A DNA stretch of 64,000 bases, taken from Glandiceps talaboti. Taxonomy: Eukaryota > Hemichordata > Enteropneusta > Spengelidae. The translations under genes were made by a program, and so were the position numbers. Each line of letters opens with the position of its first letter. The first letter of the stretch is position 1. The DNA lies in contig NC_135558.1 of assembly GCF_964340395.1 (NCBI RefSeq), positions 2,026,501 through 2,090,500 of the forward strand, read 5' to 3'. Under the pieces are notes generated by a model, which worked only from the letters and a program-made list of their open reading frames with translations, ran no database searches and was not told where the DNA came from. Below, one piece after another: positions 1 to 13,009 of this stretch.

Positions 1-183
1 CACCAACCACTACTGGGCACTATACAAACACTGAGAACGGCTACGATGACAAGGGTGAACAGTGCAGTGGTGTGGCCTTGAGTACAGGTTTTTTGTGACA
101 GTGCACCGTGTAGTCCTTGGTCACCCTGGTATGTGTATGTGTCATTGTGTGTGTATACGTACATACATACGTACGCACATATA

Positions 184-366
184 CATGTATGTATGTATGT
201 ATGTATGTATGTATGTATGTATGTGTGTGTGTGGTGTATGTATGTATGTATGTATGTATGTATGTATGTATGTATGTATGTGTGTGTGTGTATGTATGTA
301 TGTATGTATGTATGTATGTATGTATGTATGTGGTATGTGCATATGTATGTATGCATGTATATATGT
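184..366. repeat. (TATG)n microsatellite, interrupted
   Basis: TATG tetranucleotides run for about 180 bp, broken by two short TG dinucleotide blocks and ending in a degenerate TATG/CATG tail. The open frames across it encode only a Met-Tyr-Val-Cys repeat in every frame and are not genes. Confidence 0.95.
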
Positions 367-2900
367 AAAAGATTTGTTGTCTTAAATATTATCATGTACT
401 GATATCAATTCATGTAATAGGCATCTTGGCCAATAATAATGAGAATGACAGGCAAACCTTGTCAGTTAGAGTAAAAGTGTATGCAATGTTACATCAATTT
501 TGGAAGAGGGAGTGGCCTCCATTATTTACAAAAATAGGAGCCAAATCATACATCATCAGGGCATTGCTGTAAATACACTTAAAGGTTAAAGGTCACATTT
601 TCTTGAATATTTAAACCATTTAGAATTATATCTGGTCAACCCATGATATGTGATCTTCCTAAAAACAACATTAACAAATCAGTCTCACATTTCAGAAAAG
701 TGATCACTCTTATTCAATTATCATCTGCAAGCTCTTCTGACCTATGACTTTTGAACTGTGACCTTTAATGTAACAACTCATACCCTGAATATGAATCAGA
801 ACAGAGATATAACTGAGCCGTAAAAACTAGAAATCCATACATGTAATTGTCCTGGAGGTCATCATTGACTTGACCTCACTGGGGCTAATGACCAACACAT
901 ACAACACTGTTATATCCACTACAGTGAAAATATTTACACAAGAAGCAAAACTTTTGAATATTATTTTTTTAATTTTAAAAGTTTAAAGTTTCAATAACTG
1001 ACATGTTGACAGTACCATGTGGTCTATTAGGACCTCTTGGTATTGACAATAGTACACAATGACATACATAATACATATATACACATATAATGACTAATAA
1101 TGATATCATACTGCATTCCACCCTGTAAATTGACTGGTTCAACACTGGCCGTAAATTCATAAGACAATATCTAGTTAGTCTGATGTAATTAGCAGTCATG
1201 TAAAAACACAGACTGAAACAAGTCCACAAGTCTTAATCAAATTTTGCCTTAATATACATATATTTGGAGTCCGGTTTTCTCCTACATGTGAAAACAGGGA
1301 CTTATGTTAATTATCATTTTCATGGACAAACAGATGTGACACAGATCTCATCAATTTGGATACCACTCAGTACAAACTACACATGCAATTCTTATTTTAG
1401 AAATTCAAGGGGGGTTGGGGGGATTGTTAGAAAGAGTACGACAAAGCAAAATGTACGAGAGCAGGTGACTGTAGCATTGCTGCTAGTTTGCTAAGGTTTG
1501 CCAGATCAAGCATGATAGGTAAATCCTACCTCACCATTCCATAGTGACTGTGGATGCATTGTGTCCTTGGTTCAGTAGATATTTTAACTTACACCTTCAA
1601 GAAATATTCCTATTACACATGTAATTTTTTAAAGTTTTGGTGAAGTCTGATACTGGAGATTCTACCTCATTCTGTAGTTATGACAGGAATCATGTGAGAA
1701 ATGGATAACACAACAGCAGTAGCCTGCATGATCCCTTTGTACTACTAACTTACACTTTTGGGTAAGTCACATTTGATTGTTTAATTAAATGTAAACAATT
1801 CATGAAATTTCTGAGGGTGAATCCCACGATCACCAAAGTGTAAGTCAGATACCTTTAGATAAAAACTACTGTCAACAAAGACACAGGAATGCTTGTTAAA
1901 AGTTGACTCTAGGCAACCAGCATATAAGACCAGAAACATGACAAAAATGAAATTTGAGGAAGGAGTTTGATATGAATAATATCATATGAATAGGGAATTT
2001 GTCAGCATACAGAAAGTGGGTACCTGGGAAAAACCCATGAAGCTTGAAGTACTTTGGTCAGAAAAAATGAGGTTTTTGTTATCAATACAGATTCTCTAAA
2101 AGGGTTGGCAGACTAGTGAAAAGAGTGTACATAATAAAGACCCACTTTTGTCTGGTGTCTCATTATACAGTCCATGCTCTCAATCGGTCTGTTTTCAATA
2201 ACAAGCATCACTACAACTACATTGTGTCTAAACTTTGCCCCCTTTCCCTACGCTTGAATTTTCATGAGTCCCGGTCAAATTTACCCGCAGGTTAAGGGAA
2301 CATACATCATTCACAGTAACTATCTTCCTTGAAAAGTACCTCGTATTAAAACTGTAAATCATTTACTGTTGGATTTCAAATAGAAAAAAAATCAAACTTC
2401 CCAAGTTATGTTCTAATATGCAGCAATGAAAAAAAAATGTTTTTAAATGACCTGGGAAAGTGTAGAAAGAGACTGAAAGACAATGAATATGCTAAATGAA
2501 TGGGATAAGTAACATGGTTTGCTGTTGCTATAGCATCCCTCCATTCATATATTTTTTGTCATTTCATAATATCATACGCTACATCACTTTTATAAAAATA
2601 TAATATTTGTGAATTATGACTTAAGCGAGTACACAATTATATCACAGTTTGCAGTTATGTATTAGAAAATGTTGAACGATAGTTGTAATATGGAAAATAT
2701 ATCATTATTCTCTTAATATACATATAGTACAACAACCAGATTTGTTTTAATAGTCAACGTATAGTATTATACAATGCAATGTGGGTTTTTTTTTTCTTGT
2801 TCTGTTCTTTTACTACCATTGCAGCAATATAGGGTAAAGTAAGTCTATTATATACACATGTTTAAACATTCAACAATTACGTCCTGATTTGGGGGTTCCA
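367..2900. other. non-coding, CpG-poor flank
   Basis: I see no conserved protein, RNA gene or TIR element here. The composition is AT-rich with few CG dinucleotides, as in the last third of the window and unlike the interval that starts near 2.9 kb. A DR1-like nuclear receptor half-site pair (AGGTTA-A-AGGTCA, 583-595) is present but may be chance. The stretch could be intron or intergenic DNA. Confidence 0.5.
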
Positions 2901-3157
2901 GTCATCTCTTTGTTGTCTATTCTTTCGGAGCTATTCATAAAACCGTACACAGCATTTTTGCACTCTTCTATGCCCCATTTCTTTGTATGCTTGCGGTTGG
3001 TGGGGCAGCGCCCCGGACCAACTCAACTGTCAGGCTCACGACTTTGTTCGAAATGAAAGATTTGTAAAAGTTTGACCGTTACTATAGCACCAGTAATTGA
3101 GCCATGAAATAGTTTTAATAGTGTAATAGATAAGTGATAAAAATGTCTGTGACTTAC

Positions 3158-3396
3158 ATCATTCTATTCAAACCGTAACAAACGTGTGTTTTCTGTTCTC
3201 GCGTTAGCCATATTCCACGGGTCATAATGCCTTCGTCCACTATATAAAACCGCTTTGTTGCTAGGTAGGATGCGACGAGAACACAAACTACCGTCGGGAA
3301 GACAAAACTCACACTACTACCGCACACTGCATATTGTTGAACATACATACTACACTGTACTCCTCCGGTCTTCAAGCAATGGTAACTGGGGAACAT
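3158..3396 (-). other. possible first exon of a leftward gene (weak)
   Basis: On the minus strand an ATG at 3396 opens 79 codons in CpG-rich DNA. The frame includes a hydrophobic run around residues 28-45 that could be a signal anchor. It runs into GAT|GTAAGT, a good splice-donor match, with GTAAGT at 3157-3152. The DNA beyond the donor becomes CpG-poor, as expected if transcription runs leftward into a methylated gene body. I recognise no family in the peptide, and an open frame of this length is expected by chance, so this is only a candidate. Confidence 0.15.
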
Positions 3397-3996
3397 CCAT
3401 CACCGCGGCCGGGGTTAAAGGTCGTTGTCTCGTGTGTCCCAACATGTTTCATCCGCTCCCAGAATAATTTTGTCCCGTCATAACTCCATTTTCCATGCGT
3501 GCAGCGATTCGTTACTACGACAACACAGTGAGGTACATATTAAAGTGTAAATTGTTGAAAAAATGTACTTTCATAGGCGATGTAAAAGGCTTATGGCCCT
3601 GGTGTAAAGAAAAGAAAACATGGCCACTCTGGGTTGATTTCCACGAGTCCTGCGCGACCTGGGGATATTTCCAAGTTATGCAGCTCGTCGTCACTTGACA
3701 CCATTCTCACATTCACGACACTGCCACAAACATTAAGTTAGGAAAACGAGGATTGAAACGACCGAAGTTGAAAACGCAGAAAACGGTTCGTCAGGGAAAA
3801 AAGTCGTACACTACAAGATATACGATACACATGTCCCTATTTTTACTTTAGAGGCACTGGATCTGTGTTGTATATTGTACTTGCTTGTAGGCATGCCGAT
3901 CCTTGAACGTCGCTTCCCATAGCGTAGTCTATCTTTTTATAAAAAAAATTAACTATCACATTATTTCTTGATGAAAGTCGTTGCTATTGGCATGCT

Positions 3997-4317
3997 CTAT
4001 CTTTTACAGTTGTTGAGATATGCAATTAAATACAAGGCGATATCTTCATGTCCTCCATACGCTGCAATGTGCAGAGCGTTCCAACCATCGCGATTTGCTA
4101 ACTTCACATCAGCCCCAAAGCGGACAAGAACCTTCACGAGTTCCAGGTTACCATCGAGTACGGACTGGTGGAGCGCTGTTTGTCCTTCGCAATCGTATGA
4201 GTTCACGTTTACGTCCTGTCTCGACGTTTCCAACAAACGAGCAAGTTCGTTGGTATCGCCGTTTTTCACGGCCTCTTGGAATACTTGTTGGTAGGGGGAC
4301 TGTATGTGCGCCGTCAT
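3997..4317 (-). CDS. NRARP: Notch-regulated ankyrin repeat protein (NRARP) homologue
   Basis: This is an intronless frame of 106 codons ending in TAG. NRARP is a small feedback regulator. In vertebrates it binds the Notch intracellular domain together with the DNA-binding protein CSL, extends the Notch ankyrin stack and dampens Notch signalling; it has also been linked to LEF1/Wnt. The N-terminal QVFQEAVKNGDTNELARLL (residues 11-29) is followed by two ankyrin repeats, EGQTALHQSVLDGNLELVKV (about 44-76, including LVRFGADVKLANR) and DGWNALHIAAYGGHEDIALYLI (about 77-100). All are very close to vertebrate NRARP, which is 114 residues. The frame extends upstream to a GTG at 4332, but the first ATG is at 4317, has A at -3 (ACAATGA), and an in-frame TAA lies just upstream at 4344-4342, so I chose that ATG. 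The overlapping plus-strand frames at 3968-4403 are shadows. Identification is firm; the role is inferred from the family. Confidence 0.95.
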   Translation of the reverse strand: MTAHIQSPYQQVFQEAVKNGDTNELARLLETSRQDVNVNSYDCEGQTALHQSVLDGNLELVKVLVRFGADVKLANRDGWNALHIAAYGGHEDIALYLIAYLNNCKR

Positions 4318-4645
4318 TGTGTCCGTGTTCACGAGTGAAAATTACTACACAAGTAGGAGCTAAAATCTGTAACCACCTAGCAGCACCTCCACAGATCCTG
4401 TAAACGGCGGCAGGTAGCTCAGATGTTCTTCAAGCGGTGTTGTACGGTTAACCGGTTTCTGGCAGCCAAACCCACACATCCAACGTAGATACGACCTCAA
4501 ATGGACACCACAAATAAGATCGACCTCTTCCTTACGCTGCTATGCAACTTCTGCGCCGGTATTCAAGTTCCGACTCGACACTTCCCTCGCCTTTTCTTAC
4601 AAAGGGGGTGTTGCTGAAATATTCATCAGAAAGTATTATAATAAC
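4318..4645 (-). promoter_or_regulatory. NRARP 5' UTR and TATA-like core promoter (predicted)
   Basis: Read on the minus strand, the DNA upstream of the NRARP ATG is CpG-rich and contains a TATAATA-type element at about 4645-4634. That would put the transcription start near 4605 and give a 5' UTR of about 290 nt. There is no transcript evidence; the placement rests on the motif, its distance to the ATG, and the CCAAT boxes beyond it. Confidence 0.35.
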
Positions 4646-4728
4646 ACTGGGGTGCTAGAATTTGAATCGCGCCAGTTCCACAGAGAGGTCCAATGTCCAG
4701 TGTCTATTTCCGACCACATTTGATCTCT

Positions 4729-4775
4729 GATTGGTCAAATTTTCCCCTTGATACCCAAACGCGTGTTTTGATTGG
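4729..4775 (-). promoter_or_regulatory. two CCAAT (NF-Y type) boxes upstream of NRARP
   Basis: GATTGG at 4729-4734 and again at 4770-4775 give CCAATC on the coding (minus) strand, 41 bp apart. They lie about 85-140 bp upstream of the TATA-like element, a normal position for NF-Y boxes. A third CCAAT in the other orientation lies at 4690-4694. Confidence 0.45.
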
Positions 4776-4829
4776 TTAACGTCATCAAGTAGTCGGTAAT
4801 TAGGCGATGTTGATTCATGATGTCAGGAG

Positions 4830-4837
4830 CGTGGGAA
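4830..4837 (+). promoter_or_regulatory. CSL/Su(H) binding site upstream of NRARP
   Basis: CGTGGGAA is the high-affinity recognition octamer of CSL (RBPJ/Su(H)), the DNA-binding effector of Notch. It lies about 510 bp upstream of the NRARP ATG in CpG-rich DNA. A relaxed match in inverted orientation (CTCTCACA) lies at 4867-4874, but the 29-bp gap is not the spacing of a classical paired site. Known NRARP genes are direct Notch targets, so the placement is biologically sensible. Confidence 0.55.
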
Positions 4838-4875
4838 CGCCGACCGCGGGCCTTCTCAACTCGACCCTCTCACAG

Positions 4876-5752
4876 GAACACAAACACGAGTGATTGACGT
4901 AGGACAGTGGCTGTTTGTGAATTTCACTGCTCCGCCTACTGTCTGTCAAATCCGGCCAGCAAAAACCAAGCATGTGTATATCTTGTGGTATTTGCTGGCA
5001 ACTCACTGTTGCGTTGTTTCGTTCTGAATCAAACACACGATTTATCCTCTTTACCCTTCCCCGGAACTAACACGGTGTGCATTACTGGCGCTATGTACAC
5101 AACAAGGTCTTGGCAAGCAGATGTGATCGACCACATACATTGGAATGTGGACCAGGGTTGTAAATACAACGCAATTTACTACCAAAGGCAATTACTTGCC
5201 CTTATTCTATACTGCCTGTATACATATTACATGCAGATATACAAGTCCACGTGAATATTAAACACTTCATGTGGAGATCATGGCAGATACCCACTAGACT
5301 CAACTGGCAGAATTTCTTCTATTCAGTGTGTTTGTATTTTGGAAGTAATGGACATTGCAACAATACACGTGAACGCAACAAAACACACATCCACTAATAT
5401 AATGGCACATTGCCAAGTCCATACACCCAGTGTGCTACGTGAAAAACCTTCGACGACCATTGATGAGTAAGCAAATCTCCACACACTCGAGATAACATAA
5501 TCGGGTGCCTGGGATGATTCCTCGGCCTAGAAATGTGACATTGCTCGTTTGCCCCAACAACTGATAAAAGCGTGTACCCGAAGTATGTGAAAACATTTGT
5601 TTCACGAGTACAACGACCCTATAGAGTCAATAAAACAAATTATCGGATATGGAGTAGGCCTAGATAGTGTTTTATTGCATGAATAATTTACTTGTTATCC
5701 GACCCACACCCTTGCCGTTTCTTATATTTTTTGTACGTGTATAGCAGTGAGA
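4876..5752. other. no gene seen
   Basis: Moderate CpG content with only short chance open frames. I found no repeat, TIR or conserved domain before the microsatellite at 5753. Confidence 0.5.
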
Positions 5753-6032
<280 letters not shown>

Positions 6033-6382
6033 GGGGGTATAGGTATATATAATGTATGTATGGAGGTATAGGTATATATAATGTATATATACATCCGTAA
6101 GTTTTACATGCAAACACATTTTGAAAATTCTTTTTTCAATTTGTCAGTCAAACAAAGATTAGAAATAGTTAGCACGAACTTGTCCATGATTTCAAGTGCA
6201 ACAGTAGCAGTCACGTCTTTTTGGCGGGAAAGTGTCCCGGTCTGAAATGTGATTAGTGCCTAAAACAATGGTTTAAATTTTACTTAGTTAACACTGATTA
6301 TTAATGACTACTTAGTTAACAATGATTATTAAAAGATTCGTGAGTTCAATAATCGTTAATTTATTCGGCTTTCTTCATGTAT

Positions 6383-6406
6383 CTCAGATCACTATAGTGG
6401 TCTGCG
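6383..6406. repeat. imperfect palindrome related to CTYAGACCA hairpins
   Basis: CTCAGATCAC-TATA-GTGGTCTGCG is a near-palindrome with the same outer sequence as the hairpin insertions further right, but with two mismatches and no matching 7-bp flanks. It may be an old member of that set or chance. The rest of 6033-6523 shows no gene. Confidence 0.3.
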
Positions 6407-6523
6407 ATCTTTTTCATCACAATACGCAAAATTAGTGCGAAATATGTTACAGTCGTTGCTTCGGAGAAAAATTCGTCAGAGGAGAAAAAGACGATTACTT
6501 TTTATTTTCGTCTACAAGATGTT

Positions 6524-6530
6524 TTCATCG

Positions 6531-6572
<42 letters not shown>

Positions 6573-6576
6573 CCAC

Positions 6577-6607
<31 letters not shown>

Positions 6608-6616
6608 GTCGTCATC

Positions 6617-6693
<77 letters not shown>

Positions 6694-6782
6694 TACCACC
6701 ACTGCCACCACCACCACCACCACCACCACCACCACCCGTGACCACTACCACCACCACCACCACCACCACCACCACCAACAGC

Positions 6783-6831
<49 letters not shown>
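6524..6831. repeat. compound trinucleotide repeat (ATC)n-(ACC)n-(AAC)n
   Basis: The tract grades from TCA/ATC through CCA/ACC to CAA/AAC units over about 308 bp. The poly-Ser, poly-Asp, poly-Met and similar open frames on both strands are repeat translations, not genes. Confidence 0.97.
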
Positions 6832-7506
6832 GTACGGATGGTACTGTAAATATGTGACTATACTATCCATGTCTAATCTAGCCCAGCATGTAGAACACAA
6901 TGATAGTCTAATAGAATACAAAGTGTCTTTGGATTTATGCATGTATGCACTATTTGAACTTCCAACCACGTGTAACATTATAAAAAATACTTATAAGTTT
7001 TGATATTCGAAATAAAATTAATTTACCATTTACGGAAATTTTAATCTCAAAGGACGAGATATTGATGCATCGCATTTAAAGCATTTTTCTATTCATTCAC
7101 CCCGTAACTGTTAATTGTGTGTAAGTTATGAAAATACGAATCAAAATGCCAAAAAAATAGTCACTTTTTAATAAAGTCATGAGAGCTGACGGGCTCACTT
7201 AAGTTATACTAAATCATTTCTTTAGTCTACTTGGTTTCTATAAATCATGACACTTCACTCCTATTTACAGCTTGTCGTGACTTTATGAATTTTATAGCAG
7301 ACACATCCGGCACTTACACCTCCGCAATCATACATCAACACTCAGCTACACTTCTACTGTGTCACGGTGAATTTTTGCTATTTACAATACGTCTAGGAAA
7401 CAAATTCATCCCTCACACAAAACGTAAAAAACAAACAACAACGAAACCCCCGAACCACTTTGAATTGTGTTAAATTTCAGTGTCACATTTCAAGTCTGTC
7501 TGTCTG
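6832..7506. other. no gene seen
   Basis: Unique AT-rich DNA with only short chance frames on either strand. Confidence 0.5.
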
Positions 7507-7596
7507 TTTATGTATGTGTGTGTATGTATGTATGTATGTATGTATGTATGTATGTATGTATGTATGTATGTATGTATGTATGTATGTATGTATGTA
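7507..7596. repeat. (TATG)n microsatellite
   Basis: About 22 TATG units after a short TG block. Confidence 0.96.
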
Positions 7597-8573
7597 CACA
7601 CTACGCAATCGCAATGTAGCAATGTTACCAATATTTGTGTTGGGCCAGACCATGAAATGTAGTCAGATTTATGTTATGTTCGACAGCAATATTAGTGAGA
7701 ATTTGTCAAGTAACGATGACGGTCTGTTTCACGTTAACTGGCATCTATTGTTTTTTTGTATCTCGTCTCGATGTTTATGGCATCACACTATTATCCATCA
7801 ATTATGATGTCATAGATTAATGCTATGTTTAGTCTTGGTGGCGTGGTAGAGATAGATACTTTTATGTTGACAGACATAATCTGTTGACGACAACTTCCGT
7901 CTTTTAGGGTATATTTTAACCCTAATCCTGCCACAGACATTATATGTTATACATGAACTCACAACGACCAGATGAGGGTGTAAAAGTGATGTATATGAAT
8001 CAGATTCCAACGATTATCGGTTTCAATTTTGTTTCCTCTCCTAGAATTACATTACATATGTATGTTATTCTGCTTACGTTTATTCGTGACTAGTAACCAT
8101 GGTAACCATCATATCCATATACGTAAATCCTAATCAGAATGACTGTATTGGGAGCATCTATTGATCATGCTAGTATGGAGATTTCATACGCACTTCAGGG
8201 CACTAACAAATATATAGATGCGATACACCATGTGGTGTATGTACTTATTTAATTATAACATCATAGTTTATCTTAATTTTGATTTATCATTTACCAGAAA
8301 AAAAATTGAGTCTCTAGATTGCTGGTGTCCTCTTTAAGAACGTTTTTTAAAAAAAATGCATGTCTCCTCCTCGCCATACTACCATTGCGATAATTAAAAT
8401 CACGTGACACAACATGGCCTATATGTAGCCCTGCTTGTAGACGGAGTAAAACTCGGTACTTGATCCTGACAAAGTCCCTTTCAATGTCAGAATCGAGTCC
8501 GTCTGCAAACAGGACTACGTTATGTAGCTCTGTTGAACAACCGATATAGGCACGTACTCGAAGTTCCGGATCC
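7597..8573. other. no gene seen; one short palindrome
   Basis: No recognisable gene. ATACACCA-TG-TGGTGTAT at 8223-8240 is a perfect 8-bp-arm palindrome, but its flanks show no duplication. Confidence 0.5.
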
Positions 8574-8607
8574 ATTGAAGCTTAGACCACATGGTCTGAG
8601 ATTGAAG
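8574..8607. mobile_element. palindromic mini-insertion with 7-bp TSD (ATTGAAG)
   Basis: CTTAGACCAC|ATGGTCTGAG (8581-8600, 20 bp) is nearly self-complementary and lies exactly between two copies of ATTGAAG (8574-8580 and 8601-8607). It belongs to the CTYAGACCA...TGGTCTGAG hairpin set. Best explained as the footprint left by excision of a TIR transposon, or as a tiny relic of one. Confidence 0.7.
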
Positions 8608-8942
8608 TAGATAAGTGAGCCCAGGACTCACCTTCTGATGTTTACCATCGCTATACCCCACTGGTTAAAATGTCAAAGGGTTATCACGTGTTTTCAACTT
8701 GAGTTGTCGCTTTGGTAATTGTTAAGATGAACCGAGACGGTTATGCTACTTTTGGCCACTTGTAATATATCAACAAAGGGACATGATTAGACCTTATAGA
8801 TGTGACATCATGATCAAACCACAAGGAGTTTTCTGAGACGAGGAGACCTTCTAGCGCTTAATACACTTTGAAACAGGGCAGATTTCTAGAGAACATAATG
8901 TATGAATTGTAACGATGCATGTGAGTATGTACAAATTATTAA

Positions 8943-10178
<1,236 letters not shown>

Positions 10179-10220
10179 GTTAAATCATTCACCCTACACG
10201 TGTAGGCTTTATGGTTAAGT
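10179..10220. mobile_element. palindromic mini-insertion with near 7-bp TSD
   Basis: A 28-bp sequence at 10186-10213 begins CATTCACCCTACAC and ends GTGTAGGCTTTATG, an imperfect palindrome with a perfect CCTACACGTGTAGG core. It is flanked by GTTAAAT (10179-10185) and GTTAAGT (10214-10220), 6 of 7 identical. It matches the CATAGACCCTACAC hairpins at 14949 and 15033 with a few changes, so it looks like an older copy. Confidence 0.6.
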
Positions 10221-10829
10221 TAAAATAATAAGTACCTAGGTCTAACCCCCCCCCCCCCCACGAACCCAGGTAAACCAGCTATGCTGTTGGAGGAACGGCT
10301 TTATTAACAGACTTCTAGTCCTAACAGTTCTAATAGCTAGCCTAACGAGGCATATGTGATCCCTCCCCGAGTCGTTGATTCCCGATTTCCCCCCATATTT
10401 ATATCCGGAAAATACTCGTGTGCCAAGGGCTTTGTCACTACTCGTCTCATTGTGACATGGTCACTCGTATTTTCCGTGAAAACTATTGGTAAATAATATC
10501 TAATTATATCAGTAAATAATTTCAACCAGGACACCTGTAACAGCAAATGTTTTGCAACCGAAATATCAACCCAAACTTTAGGGAAACTGCTACATCCTCT
10601 CTCAGACCACGTGACTAGTGATACTATGCTGGTCATCGTTATCTCTATAGGAACAAACCCATCCCCATAGTCCGCAAAGGAAAACGAACAGTGATAACGC
10701 ACAGCCTCCATTTCGATATTTACATTGCATGCAATTAAAGGTATGGACCTAAATCAAAGCCTGGCAATTGCGTAATAATAGTGACTAGGTGGTGAATAAT
10801 GGTGGCGAGTCTACTGCCTATGGGCTAGG

Positions 10830-10942
10830 TGCATAGTTAGTCGTCAGTAGTTAGTAGTTAGTGTTCACTGAGCGATTCGGGTTGGTACATAGTTAGTCGT
10901 CAGTAGTTAGTAGTTTAGTGTTCACTGAGCGATTCGGGTTGA
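10830..10942. repeat. two tandem copies of a 56-bp unit
   Basis: The sequence from catagttagtcgtcagtag to gcgattcgggttg occurs twice with a 56-bp period and almost no change, apart from one inserted T in the second copy. A 14-bp poly-C run lies upstream at 10246-10259. No gene is seen in 10221-10829. Confidence 0.9.
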
Positions 10943-12189
10943 CGTGATAAAGCGAGAACTACGTGTATCACTATTAGTGACTTTGTAGACCAAAAATTAC
11001 TGCAAACCGCCGACATTTCAAAGATTGACCCTTTTTGACACGAATAAATGGGTTAGACTGAGACCGTACGACGATATAGGTCGGGTGAACGGGGATGTTA
11101 TCATTTGTTTACGGAAACCATTCCCCGTGTTTTGATAAAAGGAACCGGATTATTGGCCTTTGGGTCAGAGAACAGTCAATGGGAGCTAAATGGTACACGA
11201 ATGTTAGGAATTTTGATTTGAGTTAATGTACAAAGTACTCATGTTCTGGACGTAAATGTCTGTGTAAGAGGAGCGATATAGGCCAGGCAGGACGTGGCGG
11301 GTTTCCCTGATGAACGACGCGTGAGAAAACGATGCAAGTTACTCAACAGCTTCCGTACAGTGACGTCATTTAGATAACTTTGTGAAAAATCTGTGACATT
11401 ATATAATGTATTCACTCTTACGATTTTTCGTCATCTATTGAACTATTTGTGAATTATGTCTAAAAGTTCGTTCTTTTCCCCCGATTTCAATATGAGAAGC
11501 ATTATTATACAAAAACTAGCTTCAACTATCTTAGACTATGTGACGTGAGATTAAAGGAAATTTCGCAAAAAAATGTTATCTCAATTGGTTCCTTTAAATT
11601 ATAGCGTCGTGGTACTGTACTATGAGGAGTGTTATCATTTTGTGTTATTTATTGGAGAGGTCAGTAAATGTCACACGGCGCAGTGGATTTAATGTCCAAA
11701 CCACTTCCGAGTAATACCACGTCTCTTGCATTCATGATTGGTACCGGGGATCGGTATGGGCACGAATCTAAAGTACTGTGTGGCCGTATATCGACGGTTA
11801 TTCCCAGACAAGTCATGCATAGACTCGATCTAGTGACGAAAGTGTGTCACGATTTAGCAGTATGAGCATGCGTATTCATCACAACTTTATACAATACTCG
11901 CATGCATCTCCATGTCCTATGCTTGTTAGTCTAATATATCATGGTGTGTATTTATATGTAACACATAGCAATGGAAACGCAGGATTCTAAAATACTAACT
12001 TACTAGCTTTCTTACTGTTAACAGAGTATCATTAAGATGACAAATACATGTGTTGTAAACATATGACGCTCCTGTTGATTTTTCCTTGTCCAATTTTCAG
12101 TGTCTCTGCCTTTTCACCGTACAGACGAGTCTTGCCTTGCGGTGGACAGCCATCGAACTTGCCATGATCGCATGTGTTTTGTTTTGTCG
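10943..12189. other. no gene seen
   Basis: Unique DNA of normal CpG content with chance-length frames only. Confidence 0.5.
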
Positions 12190-12490
12190 TCAATTATTAC
12201 CCCAGGCAAGGATCTATAGTAGCACAACGGCCCTTTATACTTCCTCAACTCCCTTTGGAGCATACAATTCATTGCAGCCTTTTTATAAGCGCATAGAATT
12301 AAAATATTCACATTGCAACCCCAATCCTACCAGGTCCCCAATTATACAGCTGGTTTGACTGAGGCACAATCGTGGTTCAAATCTTGCCAAAGGATTTAGC
12401 TATTGAGAAGCAAACGGAAGCGACGGCACTCGAACCTGCAACCCTCATATTCCAAAGTGGGCCACTCTAACCATTCGACCTATCACGACT
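12190..12490 (-). mobile_element. tRNA-derived SINE, degenerate
   Basis: On the minus strand a polymerase III A box (TAGGTCGAATGG, plus-strand positions 12482-12471) is followed by a B box (GGTTCGAGTGCC, 12436-12425) at tRNA-like spacing. A tRNA-unrelated body follows, including ACCAGCTGTATAATTGGGG and acctggtaggattgggg. The far end is uncertain; I place it near 12190. I recognise the overall tRNA-SINE structure but cannot name the family. The chance frames across it are not genes. Confidence 0.7.
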
Positions 12491-12704
12491 CATAGACTCC
12501 CATAGAGTAACAAAACTCTCATACACTAAATTTGACGAGACATAGAATTCACCATAATTACGTATTCAAGTTTCCTGTACTGTAGCCAATCAGAGTCACT
12601 GTCGAGAACTTTGGCCACTAAATTTATATGAAGAATATCAGGTTTTCTCTTCATATTTCATTACATCCTGTTATTATTTTAGGTTAGATTATATTGACTA
12701 TTTT

Positions 12705-13009
12705 TATGTATGTATGTATGTATGTATGTATGTATGTATGTATGTATGTATGTATGTATGTATGTATGTATGTATGTATGTATGGATGGATGGATGGATG
12801 GATGGATGGATGGATGGATGGATGGATGGATGTATGTATGTATGGATGGATGGATGGATGGATGGATGGATGTATGTATGTATGTATGTATGTATGGATG
12901 GATGGATGGATGGATGGATGGATGGATGGATGGATGGATGGATGTATGTATGTATGTATGTATGTATGTATGTATGTATGTATGTATGTATGTATGTATG
13001 TATGTATGT
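12705..13009. repeat. alternating (TATG)n and (GGAT)n microsatellite
   Basis: About 305 bp of pure tetranucleotides alternate between TATG blocks and three blocks of GGAT. The boundaries are simple A-to-G unit changes that have spread by slippage. Confidence 0.97.

Noticed and set aside
4318-4332. N-terminal extension of NRARP from a GTG at 4332
   Set aside because: Nuclear genes rarely start at GTG, the ATG at 4317 has a good context, and an in-frame stop lies just upstream.
3968-4403. Two plus-strand frames of 108 and 127 codons opposite NRARP
   Set aside because: They are shadows of the conserved minus-strand NRARP gene and resemble no protein family.
6524-6831. Poly-Ser/poly-Asp/poly-His proteins
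   Set aside because: Translations of a trinucleotide microsatellite that is open in several frames on both strands.
8223-8240. ATACACCA palindrome as another footprint
   Set aside because: No 7-bp direct repeat flanks it under any choice of ends nearby.
10337-10711. 124-codon minus-strand frame
   Set aside because: No domain or composition signal. Several frames of this length are expected by chance in 64 kb at this base composition.
12425-12482. A tRNA gene on the minus strand
   Set aside because: The A and B boxes are present but the acceptor and anticodon stems do not pair, and a SINE body follows directly.
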